A stretch of DNA of 64,000 nucleotides, taken from Phocaeicola_A sp045545095 (GTDB lineage: Bacteria; Bacteroidota; Bacteroidia; Bacteroidales; Bacteroidaceae). The stretch lies in assembly GCA_045545095.1 (NCBI GenBank), contig JAZQAG010000029.1:141594-205593 (forward strand), given 5' to 3'. Shown here piece by piece: positions 7,880 through 17,734 of the stretch; position 1 is the first letter of the stretch, and every line of letters starts with the position of its first letter. The position numbers and the translations under genes were made by a program. The notes under the pieces were generated by a model. That model was not told the origin of the DNA and did no database searches. It was given only the letters and a program-made list of their open reading frames with translations.

Positions 7880-9148
7880 TTATCTCTCTTCCTCTTCCCC
7901 ATATTCTTCAGTCAAATCCTCTTCGGCAACCATTGTAACTGGTTCACCATTGACTGCTTGCATTTGGACGGCTTGTTGGCGAAGGAGTTTCTGTTTCTCG
8001 ACATATCTGCTTACGCTAAGGATAATACCTATGTATGCGCAGTTGATGAGCGTAGATGTTCCTCCCTTACTGATAAGTGGGAGGGGTTGGCCTGTTACAG
8101 GGAACAATCCTACGGCAACCATCATGTTCAACAGAGCTTGACTTACCAAAAGTAGAGCCAATCCCATAATCATGAGTGATAGGTATTTCTTCTCGCATTG
8201 ACCGGCTATTTTCCCGGTTCTTAGTAGCAATATGATGTATAACAGCAACACAAATGCTCCACCTAACAGACCAAGCTCCTCTATGATAATGGCATAGATG
8301 AAATCAGAGAATGCTTGAGACAGGAAATCTCTTTCCACAGAGTTACCAGGCATTTTTCCGACAATATGGCTGGTGGCTATAGCTATGTTGGCATGAGCTA
8401 CCTGGGCATTCTTGTCGATATCATAGTCTTCTGGAGCCACTTCAATTCTGTTTCCGAATTCTGTTAATCGATTTTTCCATGTAATAGCGCGGTGAAGTCC
8501 AGGGATTTCGTCCAAGACTTTATTGGGAGTAACAAAAAGTGCCGTTCCTGCAAGACCTATAGCTAAGGCTATGAGACCAATCATTTTTCCCAATTGTTTG
8601 ATGGAAACACGTCCGATAAACATCAAAAGCACTGTGACTCCGAAGAGCATGGCTGCTGTCGAAAAGTTCTCGGGAGCAATGAAAAGACAGTTGATACAGA
8701 CTACGAACAACACATATTTGAAGGCTTTTGGTTGGGCCGCCTTTTCATCCTGCATTTTGGATAAGATGAGTGCAGCAGAGGTAATAACGGCCATCTTGGC
8801 AATTTCTGAAGGTTGGAACTGAATGCCGAAGATTGGTAACCAACGACCGGCACCGTTTACCTTTTCACCAACGAACATGGCTGCCATCAACAGGATTAAT
8901 CCCAGAGGCAATGTGACAATGGGTATCAGTCGGAATAATTTACAGGGCATCTTGTGTATCAGAATGACCACACCGGCTCCCATCATCAGATATAAACAAT
9001 GTTGGGATATTGGAGCCCAATAGTCTCCGCTTTTGTATGTCAGTGTACTGGCTGCACTGAATACCTCAATGATGGATATCAGGCACAGCAACAGGAACAC
9101 CACCCAAATGACCTTGTCACCTTTGAAAAGCGATTTCAGCAAATCCAT
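7880..9148 (-). CDS. ftsW: SEDS-family peptidoglycan glycosyltransferase FtsW
   Basis: A polytopic inner-membrane protein that polymerises lipid II at the septum together with FtsI. Around ten hydrophobic segments are visible. The SEDS hallmarks are present: the KVNGAGRWL loop, FQPSEIAKMAV, the large extracytoplasmic loop with NRL/ARG-type residues, and the C-terminal GLFPVTGQPLPLISKGGTS motif. A charged cytoplasmic tail ends in EEDLTEEYGEEEER. Length (422) is typical. It lies between murD and murG, as in other dcw clusters. Confidence 0.96.
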   Translation of the reverse strand: MDLLKSLFKGDKVIWVVFLLLCLISIIEVFSAASTLTYKSGDYWAPISQHCLYLMMGAGVVILIHKMPCKLFRLIPIVTLPLGLILLMAAMFVGEKVNGAGRWLPIFGIQFQPSEIAKMAVITSAALILSKMQDEKAAQPKAFKYVLFVVCINCLFIAPENFSTAAMLFGVTVLLMFIGRVSIKQLGKMIGLIALAIGLAGTALFVTPNKVLDEIPGLHRAITWKNRLTEFGNRIEVAPEDYDIDKNAQVAHANIAIATSHIVGKMPGNSVERDFLSQAFSDFIYAIIIEELGLLGGAFVLLLYIILLLRTGKIAGQCEKKYLSLMIMGLALLLVSQALLNMMVAVGLFPVTGQPLPLISKGGTSTLINCAYIGIILSVSRYVEKQKLLRQQAVQMQAVNGEPVTMVAEEDLTEEYGEEEER

Positions 9149-9169
9149 AACTATAGTCTGTTTTATCTT

Positions 9170-10501
9170 TTATAGTTCTCTCACACACTTCTTAAATTGG
9201 TCCCCTCGATCCTCATAACTTTTGAACAAGTCAAAACTTGCACAACAAGGACTTAGCAGTACAGTATCGCCCGGATTGCTCATCCGATAGGCTGCATCAA
9301 CAGCATCTTTCATGCTTTGGACATCAGCGATAGGCATTCCTAAAGAATCGAACGCTTGGTGTAATTTCTCATTGTGCAACCCCATGTATATCAGTGCATG
9401 ACATTTTTCTTTTACCAAAGGAAGTATTTCGGAATAGTCATTCCCTTTGTCCTTCCCACCTAAGATGAGTACTGTGGGAGCAGTCATGCTCTGTAGGGCA
9501 TACCAACAAGAGTTGACATTCGTGGCTTTTGAATCATTGATATATTCAACTCCGCGTACCCGACAGACTTTTTCTAATCGGTGTTCCACTCCTTTGAAAC
9601 TGCTTAATGCCTGTTTTATATCTTCGTTACGTATGCCTGCCAAATTGGCGGAAATACCGGCAGCCATCGAATTGTATAGATTGTGAACTCCTGTCAGTGC
9701 CAAATCTTCCTGCTCCATGTTGAAAGCTACCGGTTCGGTGAAATACACTTGATTCTCTTCGGTATAGGCCACCAATCCCTGTTCTTTGGCCCAAGCAAAA
9801 GGACAAAGACGTGCGGTAATACCATATTTCTTCAATTCTGCACGTATGATAGGGTCATCATTCCAGAAGACGAATGCATCCTCTTCCGTTTGATTTTGCA
9901 GAATACGGAATTTTGCATCTATATAATTCTGCATTTCGCCTCCATATCTGTCCAAATGGTCTGGAGTAATATTCATCAGCACCGCAATGTTGGCTCTAAA
10001 GTCATACATATTGTCAAGTTGGAAACTGCTCAGTTCAATGATGTAATAGTCGTAGTTGTGTAAAGCTACTTGGAGTGCAAGACTTTGTCCGATATTTCCG
10101 GCCAGTCCTACATTGAGTCCGGCTTGCTTGAAAATATGATAAATCAATGAAGTAGTCGTTGTTTTGCCATTACTTCCTGTGATACAGATCATTTTGGCGT
10201 CCGTATATCTGCCGGCAAATTCGATTTCTGAAATGACAGGAATATTCTTTTGGCATATCTTCTGTACGATGGGAGCTTCAGTCGGGATTCCAGGACTTTT
10301 GATTACCTCATCCGCATTCAATATCAAATCCTCGGTGTGCTGTTTCTCCTCATAGGGAATACCGTAGCTGCCCAACAATTCCTTATACTGTTCCTTGATG
10401 GCAGACATATCTGATACGAAGGTGTCAAATCCCTTCGTTTTTGCCAAGACTGCTGCTCCAGCCCCGCTTTCTCCTGCTCCAAGTATAACGATTCTTTTCA
10501 T
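9170..10501 (-). CDS. murD: UDP-MurNAc-L-alanine--D-glutamate ligase MurD
   Basis: A cytoplasmic Mur ligase that adds D-glutamate to UDP-MurNAc-L-Ala. The N-terminal nucleotide-binding motif is VILGAGESGAGAA (5-17) and the ATP loop GSNGKTTT is at 109-116. NITPDHLDRYG gives the central-domain DHLD motif, and EYINDSKATNVNS is the MurD-specific C-terminal-domain motif. Length (443) is normal. It ends 21 bp before ftsW. Confidence 0.97.
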   Translation of the reverse strand: MKRIVILGAGESGAGAAVLAKTKGFDTFVSDMSAIKEQYKELLGSYGIPYEEKQHTEDLILNADEVIKSPGIPTEAPIVQKICQKNIPVISEIEFAGRYTDAKMICITGSNGKTTTTSLIYHIFKQAGLNVGLAGNIGQSLALQVALHNYDYYIIELSSFQLDNMYDFRANIAVLMNITPDHLDRYGGEMQNYIDAKFRILQNQTEEDAFVFWNDDPIIRAELKKYGITARLCPFAWAKEQGLVAYTEENQVYFTEPVAFNMEQEDLALTGVHNLYNSMAAGISANLAGIRNEDIKQALSSFKGVEHRLEKVCRVRGVEYINDSKATNVNSCWYALQSMTAPTVLILGGKDKGNDYSEILPLVKEKCHALIYMGLHNEKLHQAFDSLGMPIADVQSMKDAVDAAYRMSNPGDTVLLSPCCASFDLFKSYEDRGDQFKKCVREL

Positions 10502-10550
10502 TTTCTATTCTTTGGGGAATCTATTATTGTCCGTTTGTAGTTTGTTTTAA

Positions 10551-11819
10551 TTATCTTATCTTCAGTGTAATGATGGTGATGGCAGCCAAGACGATAGTTA
10601 CAATCCAGAACCTGACAGTGATTTTGGATTCATGAAAGACTGTAGCAGGTTTGGTAATCATATAGCTGCATTGAGGATCCAACATGGAGGGTAATGTTCG
10701 GAAGTGGTCGTGTATTGGCGTGCGTTTGAAAATGCGCTGTTTCCGACCTTTCTTTTTACCCCGTTGGAAATATTTTACTTGTAGGATGACACTCAGATTC
10801 TCCACCAAGAACACGCCACATAAGATAGGAATTAATAATTCTTTGTGTATGATAATGGCGAAGACAGCAATGATACCACCTATGGTGAGACTTCCTGTGT
10901 CTCCCATGAATACTTGTGCGGGGAAGGCATTGTACCATAAGAAACCTATAAGGGCTCCAATAAAGGCACAAATGAAAATAACGAGTTCTTCACTACCAGG
11001 TATATACATGATATTCAGATATCCGGCATAATTGATGTGACTGGAAACGTAGGCCAAGATACCTAATGTGACTCCAATAATGGCGGAATTACCAGCAGCC
11101 ATTCCGTCCATGCCATCATTGAGATTGGCTCCATTGGATACAGCTGTTACTACAAAAATGGTAACGATAACAAACAATACCCAACCGGCAGTCTGTGCAT
11201 GTTCACCCATGAATCCTGTGAAGTCTGCATAATCCAGATTGTTGTTCTTGAAGAATGGAATAGTCGTTTTGGTTGATTTCTGATCCACGGTTTTGTGAAC
11301 CACCTCAATCTGTTCGCCTTGGCGTTTCACTTCTACATTTTCGCGTATAACGACATCAGGACTCAGATAGAGAGTGAGGCCAACGATGAGTCCGAGACCC
11401 ACTTGGCCGATAATCTTGAACTTTCCTTGTAGTCCCTCCTTGTTGTGATGGAAAATCTTGATATAATCATCGGCAAAGCCTAAAGCACCTAACCAAATGG
11501 TTGTTATCAACATCAATTGCATGTAGATGTTGTCTAATTTCCCTAATAACAGACAAGGTACCAATATAGCAACAATGATAATTACACCTCCCATAGAAGG
11601 TACCCCTTTCTTTTCGACTCCAAAAGGATCAATATTAGCATCTCGCTGAGTCTCGGTAATCTGTTTTCGTTTCAGCAGTCGGATAAAATATTCACCGAAT
11701 ATGGCTGAGATGAGCAGAGCCAGAATGACGGCCATTAATGAGCGGAATGATACATATCCCATCATGCGTGCGCCGGGGAAATCCATCTGCTCTAAATATT
11801 TAAATAGGTAATATAACAT
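10551..11819 (-). CDS. mraY: phospho-MurNAc-pentapeptide transferase MraY
   Basis: A polytopic membrane enzyme that moves phospho-MurNAc-pentapeptide to undecaprenyl phosphate, giving lipid I. Diagnostic motifs are GVPSMGGVIII, LGALGFADDYIKI (the DD pair), NLNDGMDGMAAGNSAI and FMGDTGSLTIGG, then the HHE-like IHDHFR loop. At 422 residues it exceeds the ~360 of E. coli. The extra ~60 residues (about 165-215, PDVVIRENVEVKRQGEQIEV onward) form a hydrophilic loop characteristic of Bacteroidetes MraY. The gene lies between murE and murD. Confidence 0.97.
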   Translation of the reverse strand: MLYYLFKYLEQMDFPGARMMGYVSFRSLMAVILALLISAIFGEYFIRLLKRKQITETQRDANIDPFGVEKKGVPSMGGVIIIVAILVPCLLLGKLDNIYMQLMLITTIWLGALGFADDYIKIFHHNKEGLQGKFKIIGQVGLGLIVGLTLYLSPDVVIRENVEVKRQGEQIEVVHKTVDQKSTKTTIPFFKNNNLDYADFTGFMGEHAQTAGWVLFVIVTIFVVTAVSNGANLNDGMDGMAAGNSAIIGVTLGILAYVSSHINYAGYLNIMYIPGSEELVIFICAFIGALIGFLWYNAFPAQVFMGDTGSLTIGGIIAVFAIIIHKELLIPILCGVFLVENLSVILQVKYFQRGKKKGRKQRIFKRTPIHDHFRTLPSMLDPQCSYMITKPATVFHESKITVRFWIVTIVLAAITIITLKIR

Positions 11820-11849
11820 AACTCAAATGGTGTCAATTGTCTGTTTCTT

Positions 11850-13313
11850 TCAATTATTTATTCCCATTATTTTTCTTGCTTCTTCTTTGTCGTCAAAATG
11901 ATGCTTCACACCTTTGACATCCTGATAGTTCTCATGACCTTTTCCCGCAATGAGAATCACATCTCCCTGATTAGCCATCATACAGGCTGTACGTATGGCT
12001 TCGCGTCTGTCCGTTATGGCCAATACTCGTTGGCGTTGCTCCTCTGTAATCCCGGCTAACATATCATTGATGATGTCTGTTGGTTCTTCAAATCTTGGGT
12101 TGTCAGAGGTAATGATTACACGATTACTTCTTTTCACGGCTTCTTGGGCCATCAAAGGGCGTTTCCCTTTATCACGGTTTCCGCCAGCTCCAACTACAGT
12201 TGTTATTTTACCCCGACCGTTCAAAACCTCCTGAATGGCATTCAGTACATTGGCGATGGCATCAGGGGTATGTGCATAATCAACAATAACGGTGTACTCT
12301 TTGGGGGAACGTATGGTTTCGAACCTTCCGGAAACAGGTTTGAGAGAACTGAGTACACGCAAAACCTCTTCGGGTTCTTTGCCCAACATGATAGCTGTTC
12401 CGAATACTGCTAATAGGTTGCTGGCATTGAACTTCCCGACGAATGGTACAGCAGTTTCATATCCATTGAAGTCTATGAGCATACCCTCAAAATGATCTTC
12501 GAGAATACGTCCTTTGAAGTCACACAATGTCCGTTGCGAATAGGTTCTTACTGCAGCTTTTGTATTTTGTGTCATCACCAGACCGTTTTTGTCGTCCAGA
12601 TTGGTTACGACAAAAGCATTTGCTGGAAGATTGTCGAAAAACATCTTTTTAGCTTTGAGGTAATTCTCTACAGTCTGGTGGTAATCCAGATGGTCTCGTG
12701 TCAGATTTGTAAAGACACCACCGGCAAAATTCAATCCTGCTATACGATGTTGGACTACTGAGTGGGAACTCACCTCCATGAATGCATAGTCACATCCAGT
12801 TTCTGCCATTTCTCCCAGTAATTTGTTTAATGTTATGGGGTCTGGAGTAGTGTGTGTGGCAGGTATGCTTTCACCATCTATATAATTACATACAGTAGAA
12901 ATCAATCCGACTTTATGTCCCATTTTTCTGAACATCTGATAAAGAAGGGTGGCAATGGTTGTTTTGCCATTGGTACCAGTAACCCCTACAAGCTTGAGCT
13001 TGTCTGTTGGGTTCCCGTAGAAACGCGTGGCCACAATACCTGCAATTTCTTCAGTGTTTTCCACCTGCACGAATGTCACTTCAGGATACTCTTGCATGTT
13101 TGTAGGGAGTTCCTCACATAATATTCCTATGGCTCCATTCTCGATGGCTTTGGTGATGAATGTATGCCCATCGGATTGCGTTCCTCGCATGGCAATGAAC
13201 AGGTGTCCACGAGCAATTTGTCTGGAATCAATGTTAACCCCAGTTATCTCAGTTTGGGCGTTTCCGACGAGTTCTTTTATAGAAAGCTCTGAAATAAGTT
13301 CTTTCAGTTTCAT
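11850..13313 (-). CDS. murE: UDP-MurNAc-tripeptide synthetase MurE, meso-DAP type
   Basis: A cytoplasmic Mur ligase adding the third stem-peptide residue. The ATP loop GTNGKTT is at residues 113-119, the THTTPDP uridine-contact region and the TRDHLDYH motif follow. The substrate motif DNPR at 404-407 is the signature for meso-diaminopimelate enzymes rather than lysine enzymes, so the cell wall should be DAP type. Length (487) is standard. It lies between ftsI and mraY. Confidence 0.97.
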   Translation of the reverse strand: MKLKELISELSIKELVGNAQTEITGVNIDSRQIARGHLFIAMRGTQSDGHTFITKAIENGAIGILCEELPTNMQEYPEVTFVQVENTEEIAGIVATRFYGNPTDKLKLVGVTGTNGKTTIATLLYQMFRKMGHKVGLISTVCNYIDGESIPATHTTPDPITLNKLLGEMAETGCDYAFMEVSSHSVVQHRIAGLNFAGGVFTNLTRDHLDYHQTVENYLKAKKMFFDNLPANAFVVTNLDDKNGLVMTQNTKAAVRTYSQRTLCDFKGRILEDHFEGMLIDFNGYETAVPFVGKFNASNLLAVFGTAIMLGKEPEEVLRVLSSLKPVSGRFETIRSPKEYTVIVDYAHTPDAIANVLNAIQEVLNGRGKITTVVGAGGNRDKGKRPLMAQEAVKRSNRVIITSDNPRFEEPTDIINDMLAGITEEQRQRVLAITDRREAIRTACMMANQGDVILIAGKGHENYQDVKGVKHHFDDKEEARKIMGINN

Positions 13314-13356
13314 GATGACTTCTTTATCTTGAGATATTATTTGTGAGTTATAATAC

Positions 13357-15510
13357 TTATTTTAAAGATAACCTTACGGTTTGTCCTTTAATGACTCTAT
13401 TACCGGCAGGGATGCTTTGACTATGGACTTTTCCGATGCCGCTCAGGTGGACACGAAGTCCATTACTTTCCATTAAGTAAACAGCATCTTTAGCTCCCAT
13501 ACCGCGTACATTGGGGACAACACCTTTTGATAGTGTTGCCCGGGTCAGTAATACACCATCAGATGTAATGTCCGCTTTCCCATACGCGTTTTCTTTGGAG
13601 TATTCTCCTTCCCATTCATTCTCGACATCCAATTCGCTTAACAGATATCTGGCTTCGTTCAGATTCCCATTTTTTACATCAGGGATGACCACTGTATTGC
13701 TGTCTATGGCTTCAGTCAGGTCGCGTTTCAGATTCCCAGCCATTACGCGTTCGGCTATCCGACTGAATACGGGACCTGCCATACCTCCTCCCGACGCCGG
13801 ATACCCAGGTTTCCGAATAGCTACTATACAACTGTATTGTGGATTCTCAGAGGGGAAGTATCCACAGAAACTTACAAGGTATTGGCGGGCGCCATTCCGA
13901 TATCCACCTGCACCTTGGGCTACTTGAGCAGTACCAGTTTTTCCTGATACATGGAATTGTTTGGAGCCGGCCTTTTTACCCAATCCTTCACTGACGACCT
14001 TTTCTAACATGTCCTGCATCTTCTTCAATGCGTTTGATGAACAAATGGATTCTTTTAATACGATGGGCTCAAATTCCTCAACCATTTCACCATCCTTCAT
14101 AATGGCTTTGACAAAGCGCGGTTTGACCATCACCCCATTGTTGGCTATAGCATTATAAAATGCCAATGTGTTGATGGGGGCGATTTGTGTCTCGTATCCG
14201 ATAGACATCCATGGGAGAGTCGTTTTCCACCAGTTTTGTTTGTTGGGATAACGGATAATAGGTGGCTGATAACCGGGGATGTCTAATTTGAGGTCTTCTC
14301 CGATACCTACTCGATAAAGGCCTTCTACGAACTTGGTCGGCTTATCCTCATAGTTCTCATCAATGATTCGTGACACTCCGATATTGGAAGAAACGCCAAG
14401 TATGCGTGTCAATGAAATCTTTTGATATCCTCCTCGAGTCCAGTTGTGGTCTTTCATGGCACTTCCGTGCATTTTGTAGACACCATTTCCTGTATCCACT
14501 ATCTCTGTAGTATCTACCACACCATCATCCAATGCCACAAGAATGGAGGCTGTCTTGAATGTGGAACCAGGCTCCATGCGGGTGGATATGGCATCATTCC
14601 TTTGTTCATAATATTGCCCATCACCAGCCTTGCTCATATTGACGATGGCGCGTACCTCGCCGGTAGCTACCTCCATTAGGATGACTACCCCCATGTCTGC
14701 ATTCAGCTCTTTCATTTTATCAACCAACGCTTTTTCAGCAATATCTTGCATATTCACGTTGATTGTACTTACAATGTCGCATCCATCGACAGCAGGGACA
14801 TCCACTATATCCAAGTATTTGTTCATTACTTTCTGTCGATGTCTGATTCCATTTTTTCCTTTCAGAATGGAGTCATAGGCTAATTCAATTCCATTCTTTG
14901 CAGAATCTGGATATCCGATGAATGTGTCTCCCAAAGTACGCATGGCCAACGAACCGAATGGCTTTTTGCGACGACTGAAAGGTTGGCCGATAAATCCACC
15001 TCTGTATTGATTCATCTTGAAGACTGGCAACTTTTTTACCTCTTTATATTGTATATAAGAAATTCGCTTAGGATAGATTTGCCAGTGTCTGCTCCCTTTG
15101 GCGCGTCCTTTCCTAAGATGGGATTTGAATTCGTTTGCGCTCTTGTCGGGGAATATGCGGTGTAAACCTTCGCAAATTTCATTGAGATTGTTCTCCAGAA
15201 GAGTGTCTCGACGGAACTGGTCTTTTTGACGTTTCTCAGGATTCTTTTTTGACTCCGATGTCATGAAGTCCATATATATCCGATATTCGGGGAGGCTACT
15301 GGCCATCAATTGTCCATCGGCAGAAAGGATGTTTCCTCTATTGGGCTTGATAACCACGTCTTCTTTTACGAAACGGTCGGCCACTTGTTCCCAATATCCG
15401 CGTTTGAAAAACATAAGAAACCCGGCTTTCACAATAATGGAAATGCCTACTATCACCATTAAGGCAACAATAGCGAAGTATCGGTTAGAAATGCTTTTCT
15501 TGAAATCCAT
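13357..15510 (-). CDS. ftsI: division transpeptidase FtsI (PBP3-like) with PASTA domain
   Basis: A septal class B penicillin-binding protein: an inner-membrane anchor (about residues 13-33) and a periplasmic DD-transpeptidase that cross-links peptidoglycan with FtsW. The catalytic serine is S316 in EPGSTFK, SSN is at 374-376 and KTG at 524-526. The last ~60 residues (VPNVRGMGAKDAVYLMESNG ... GNRVIKGQTVRLSLK) form a PASTA domain, with a more degenerate repeat before it. PASTA-bearing FtsI is usual in Bacteroidetes but absent in E. coli. Length is 717. Confidence 0.96.
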   Translation of the reverse strand: MDFKKSISNRYFAIVALMVIVGISIIVKAGFLMFFKRGYWEQVADRFVKEDVVIKPNRGNILSADGQLMASSLPEYRIYMDFMTSESKKNPEKRQKDQFRRDTLLENNLNEICEGLHRIFPDKSANEFKSHLRKGRAKGSRHWQIYPKRISYIQYKEVKKLPVFKMNQYRGGFIGQPFSRRKKPFGSLAMRTLGDTFIGYPDSAKNGIELAYDSILKGKNGIRHRQKVMNKYLDIVDVPAVDGCDIVSTINVNMQDIAEKALVDKMKELNADMGVVILMEVATGEVRAIVNMSKAGDGQYYEQRNDAISTRMEPGSTFKTASILVALDDGVVDTTEIVDTGNGVYKMHGSAMKDHNWTRGGYQKISLTRILGVSSNIGVSRIIDENYEDKPTKFVEGLYRVGIGEDLKLDIPGYQPPIIRYPNKQNWWKTTLPWMSIGYETQIAPINTLAFYNAIANNGVMVKPRFVKAIMKDGEMVEEFEPIVLKESICSSNALKKMQDMLEKVVSEGLGKKAGSKQFHVSGKTGTAQVAQGAGGYRNGARQYLVSFCGYFPSENPQYSCIVAIRKPGYPASGGGMAGPVFSRIAERVMAGNLKRDLTEAIDSNTVVIPDVKNGNLNEARYLLSELDVENEWEGEYSKENAYGKADITSDGVLLTRATLSKGVVPNVRGMGAKDAVYLMESNGLRVHLSGIGKVHSQSIPAGNRVIKGQTVRLSLK

Positions 15511-15563
15511 ATTGGTTGTTCTTCTAATTCATTATTATATATAGTCTTATCGATTGCCAATCA

Positions 15564-15959
15564 TTATTTGATGACGTACGGTGGCTCTGTGGATGTTTGC
15601 AAGTCACTTTGCTTGGCAGAAACATATTCTTCGATTCGGGATTGCCTTGTGCGCTCTGTCAATTCACTGGAGCGTGTAAGTGCATCATACTTGATATCTA
15701 TCAGTTGTTTCCGCAAGCGGTCTATTTCTATCATTTCTTGTTGGAACGAATAGCGGTTGCTGATATATATGACTGTATATATGATGACCAAGGCCAGGAG
15801 ACCTGCCTGCCTGCGGATAAAGTCCGCTACGAGGAAGTCGCCCAAAAAAATCGTCTTCAAAGAGATTCGCTTACCTGTTGCAGGTGTGTTCGTCTCTTTG
15901 GATGCTTGATTGGGTTGCGGAACTGTTGGCTCAATGTTCTTGGTCTCCTCGTTTTTCAT
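15564..15959 (-). CDS. ftsL: FtsL-like divisome membrane protein
   Basis: A small bitopic protein (131 aa). A ~45-residue N-terminal tail is followed by one membrane helix (AGLLALVIIYTVIYIS, about 65-82). A periplasmic coiled coil comes next (FQQEMIEIDRLRKQLIDIKYDALTRSSELTERTR). That plan and its position between rsmH and ftsI match the Bacteroidetes FtsL family, which scaffolds FtsQ/FtsB and FtsI/FtsW. Primary sequence is poorly conserved in this family, so the name depends on topology and synteny. It is 3 bp from rsmH. Confidence 0.88.
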   Translation of the reverse strand: MKNEETKNIEPTVPQPNQASKETNTPATGKRISLKTIFLGDFLVADFIRRQAGLLALVIIYTVIYISNRYSFQQEMIEIDRLRKQLIDIKYDALTRSSELTERTRQSRIEEYVSAKQSDLQTSTEPPYVIK

Positions 15960-15962
15960 ATC

Positions 15963-16895
15963 TCAAATCTTTTCTGCAATTCTTAATTTGGCACTGCGTG
16001 AACGTGGATTGCGCTGCAGTTCTTCTTCGTTTGGTGTGATGACTTTATTGTTTACAGGGCGGAGAGGGGAGAGCGCGCGTCCGAAGAAGTCCTGTTCGCC
16101 TCGTCCTTCTACATTCCCTGTTTTCATAATATTCTTTACCATGCGATCCTCCAATGAATGGTAGGTGATAATCACTAATCTGCCTCCAGGTTTCAGCATC
16201 TTGATTGCCGATTCTAACATCTCTTTGAGCGCTTCCATTTCTTGGTTCACCTCAATGCGGAGGGCTTGGAATACTTTGGCCAATTCTTTTTTCTCTCGTT
16301 CTTTGCCAAACATTGGCTTGACTATTTCTAAAAAATCACCAATGGTTTCGATTCTTTTGGTTGAGCGTGCTTTGACGAGGGCGGATGCAAGCTTCCGACT
16401 GTTCTTCAATTCTCCATACAGATAGAAAATGTCCGCCAATTGTTCTTCACTTAACGTGTTGATTAATTCGGCAGCAGTTCGCCCAGCCCGTTTGTTCATT
16501 CGCATATCCAATTTCCCGTCAAAACGGAAAGAGAATCCTCGCTCAGAGTCATCAAAGTGGTGTGAAGACACACCTAAATCAGCTAATATGGCATCCATCT
16601 GTCCGTCAACTCCGTGATAGCGCATGAAATTGCTCAAATAACGGAAATTGCTTCGTACAAAAGTGAAACGTGCATCGTTGGGTATGTTACGCTCTGCATC
16701 TTCATCCTGATCGAATCCATAAAGGTGAGCTGTATCATCCATACGTGTGAGTATTTCCCGTGAATGGCCTGCACCTCCCAATGTCAAGTCTGCATAAATG
16801 CCGCCAGGTTGTATGTCCATACCATCTACGGCTTCTTTTAGCAACACCGGGATATGATAGCTTGCAGCAGTAATAATTTCCTTTGTAAGATTCAT
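15963..16895 (-). CDS. rsmH: 16S rRNA (cytosine-1402-N4) methyltransferase RsmH (MraW)
   Basis: An SAM-dependent methyltransferase modifying C1402 of 16S rRNA in the decoding centre. YHIPVLLKEAVDGMDIQPGGIYADLTLGGAGHS at the N-terminus contains the SAM-binding loop. ILADLGVSSHHFDDSERGFSFR and DMRMNKR are family signatures, and VITYHSLEDRMVKNIM lies near the C-terminus. Length (310) is normal. It is the second gene of the dcw operon, 35 bp after mraZ. Confidence 0.97.
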   Translation of the reverse strand: MNLTKEIITAASYHIPVLLKEAVDGMDIQPGGIYADLTLGGAGHSREILTRMDDTAHLYGFDQDEDAERNIPNDARFTFVRSNFRYLSNFMRYHGVDGQMDAILADLGVSSHHFDDSERGFSFRFDGKLDMRMNKRAGRTAAELINTLSEEQLADIFYLYGELKNSRKLASALVKARSTKRIETIGDFLEIVKPMFGKEREKKELAKVFQALRIEVNQEMEALKEMLESAIKMLKPGGRLVIITYHSLEDRMVKNIMKTGNVEGRGEQDFFGRALSPLRPVNNKVITPNEEELQRNPRSRSAKLRIAEKI

Positions 16896-16930
16896 CGTTC
16901 AACTACAGTTAGGTTACATTTGCCAATCTT

Positions 16931-17401
16931 TTATAGCGGAGAGGATTCATTGCTGGTTTTCATCAGTTCTTCCAATGCCAATCCAAATTCTTCCGTTGGA
17001 ACAAAAGGAGTATCCAGTTTCTCCTTAGCCCATATTTCGATTACATCACACATGCCTACGAAACGGACATCCTGTTGGATGCCGGCCATTTCCCGATAGC
17101 GTCTGGGAATCAAGATTCGTCCATTGGAGTCCGTTGCCAGAACTTCGGCATCGGCTGCAAATTGACGAAATACTTGTTGCTGCTGTTTGTTCCATCTGCT
17201 CAGTTTTAGGCGCATGGCAGTCAGTTGCTCTTTCCAGACAGATTCCGGATAAACAACCAAACAGTCCTGAAATACATCTTTACGCAGGACTAAGCTTTCC
17301 TCGCCGGCTTCTTGCAGAATCTTGCGGAAGTTAGCAGGAAAGAAAACGCGTCCTTTTGCGTCTGTTTTTGCGTCATTGCTGCCTATAAATTGCATGGTCA
17401 T
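16931..17401 (-). CDS. mraZ: transcriptional regulator MraZ
   Basis: A small DNA-binding protein of the SpoVT/AbrB-like double-beta-barrel fold, which in other bacteria represses or modulates its own dcw operon. Two repeated AbrB-like units are visible: DAKGRVFFPANFRKIL in the N-terminal half and DSNGRILIPRRYREMAG in the C-terminal half, each with the conserved (D)xxGRxxxP core. Length (156) is typical. A second in-frame ATG two codons later (17395) is at better spacing from AAGG and may be the true start. It heads the cluster, with a TGGGG operator just upstream. Confidence 0.95.
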   Translation of the reverse strand: MTMQFIGSNDAKTDAKGRVFFPANFRKILQEAGEESLVLRKDVFQDCLVVYPESVWKEQLTAMRLKLSRWNKQQQQVFRQFAADAEVLATDSNGRILIPRRYREMAGIQQDVRFVGMCDVIEIWAKEKLDTPFVPTEEFGLALEELMKTSNESSPL

Positions 17402-17426
17402 ACCTTACTAAAATGGAATTTGGCGG

Positions 17427-17456
17427 TAAAGGTACACAATTCCCCACAATTCCCCA
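17427..17456 (-). promoter_or_regulatory. MraZ operator and candidate dcw promoter
   Basis: On the minus strand the sequence TGGGGAATTG occurs twice in direct succession, with the TGGGG cores at 17452-17456 and 17442-17446 and a 10-bp period. MraZ boxes in other bacteria are TGGGN repeats separated by 5 nt, so this matches. Immediately downstream is TACCTTTA (17434-17427), a 7/8 match to the Bacteroidetes -7 element TAnnTTTG. A bound MraZ would sit across the spacer and -33 region. No clear -33 TTTG is visible. Confidence 0.6.
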
Positions 17457-17705
17457 CAGTTTTTATGAAAAAAGTTCTAAAAAGATTTCAACACCCCTGT
17501 TTATAACTATAATTTGTTGATTTTAAAGCTGCTGAAAAATGATGCTAAAGTGGGGGATGAAGTGCAATCTTTATGCCGATATGTTGTCTTTTTCGTTGGA
17601 ATAAAGAGAGGGGGTATGGTGAAGTTTGCAAAGCAAAGAAATGGGCGGGTATTGAATAGTGGGTAATCGTGGGTAGGATGAGCTGAAATGTTTTCTTTTT
17701 GTGAT

Positions 17706-17734
17706 ATTGTAGATATAAAAGCCTTGTAGATTTG
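17706..17734 (+). promoter_or_regulatory. candidate promoter of the rha operon
   Basis: TAGATTTG at 17727-17734 matches the Bacteroidetes -7 consensus TAnnTTTG exactly, with ATTG (17706-17709) 17 bp upstream as a weak -33. Transcription would start near 17741, leaving a ~155-nt leader. That leader contains TTTGCA and TGCAAA inverted motifs that could bind a rhamnose regulator. This is inferred from consensus only. Confidence 0.35.
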
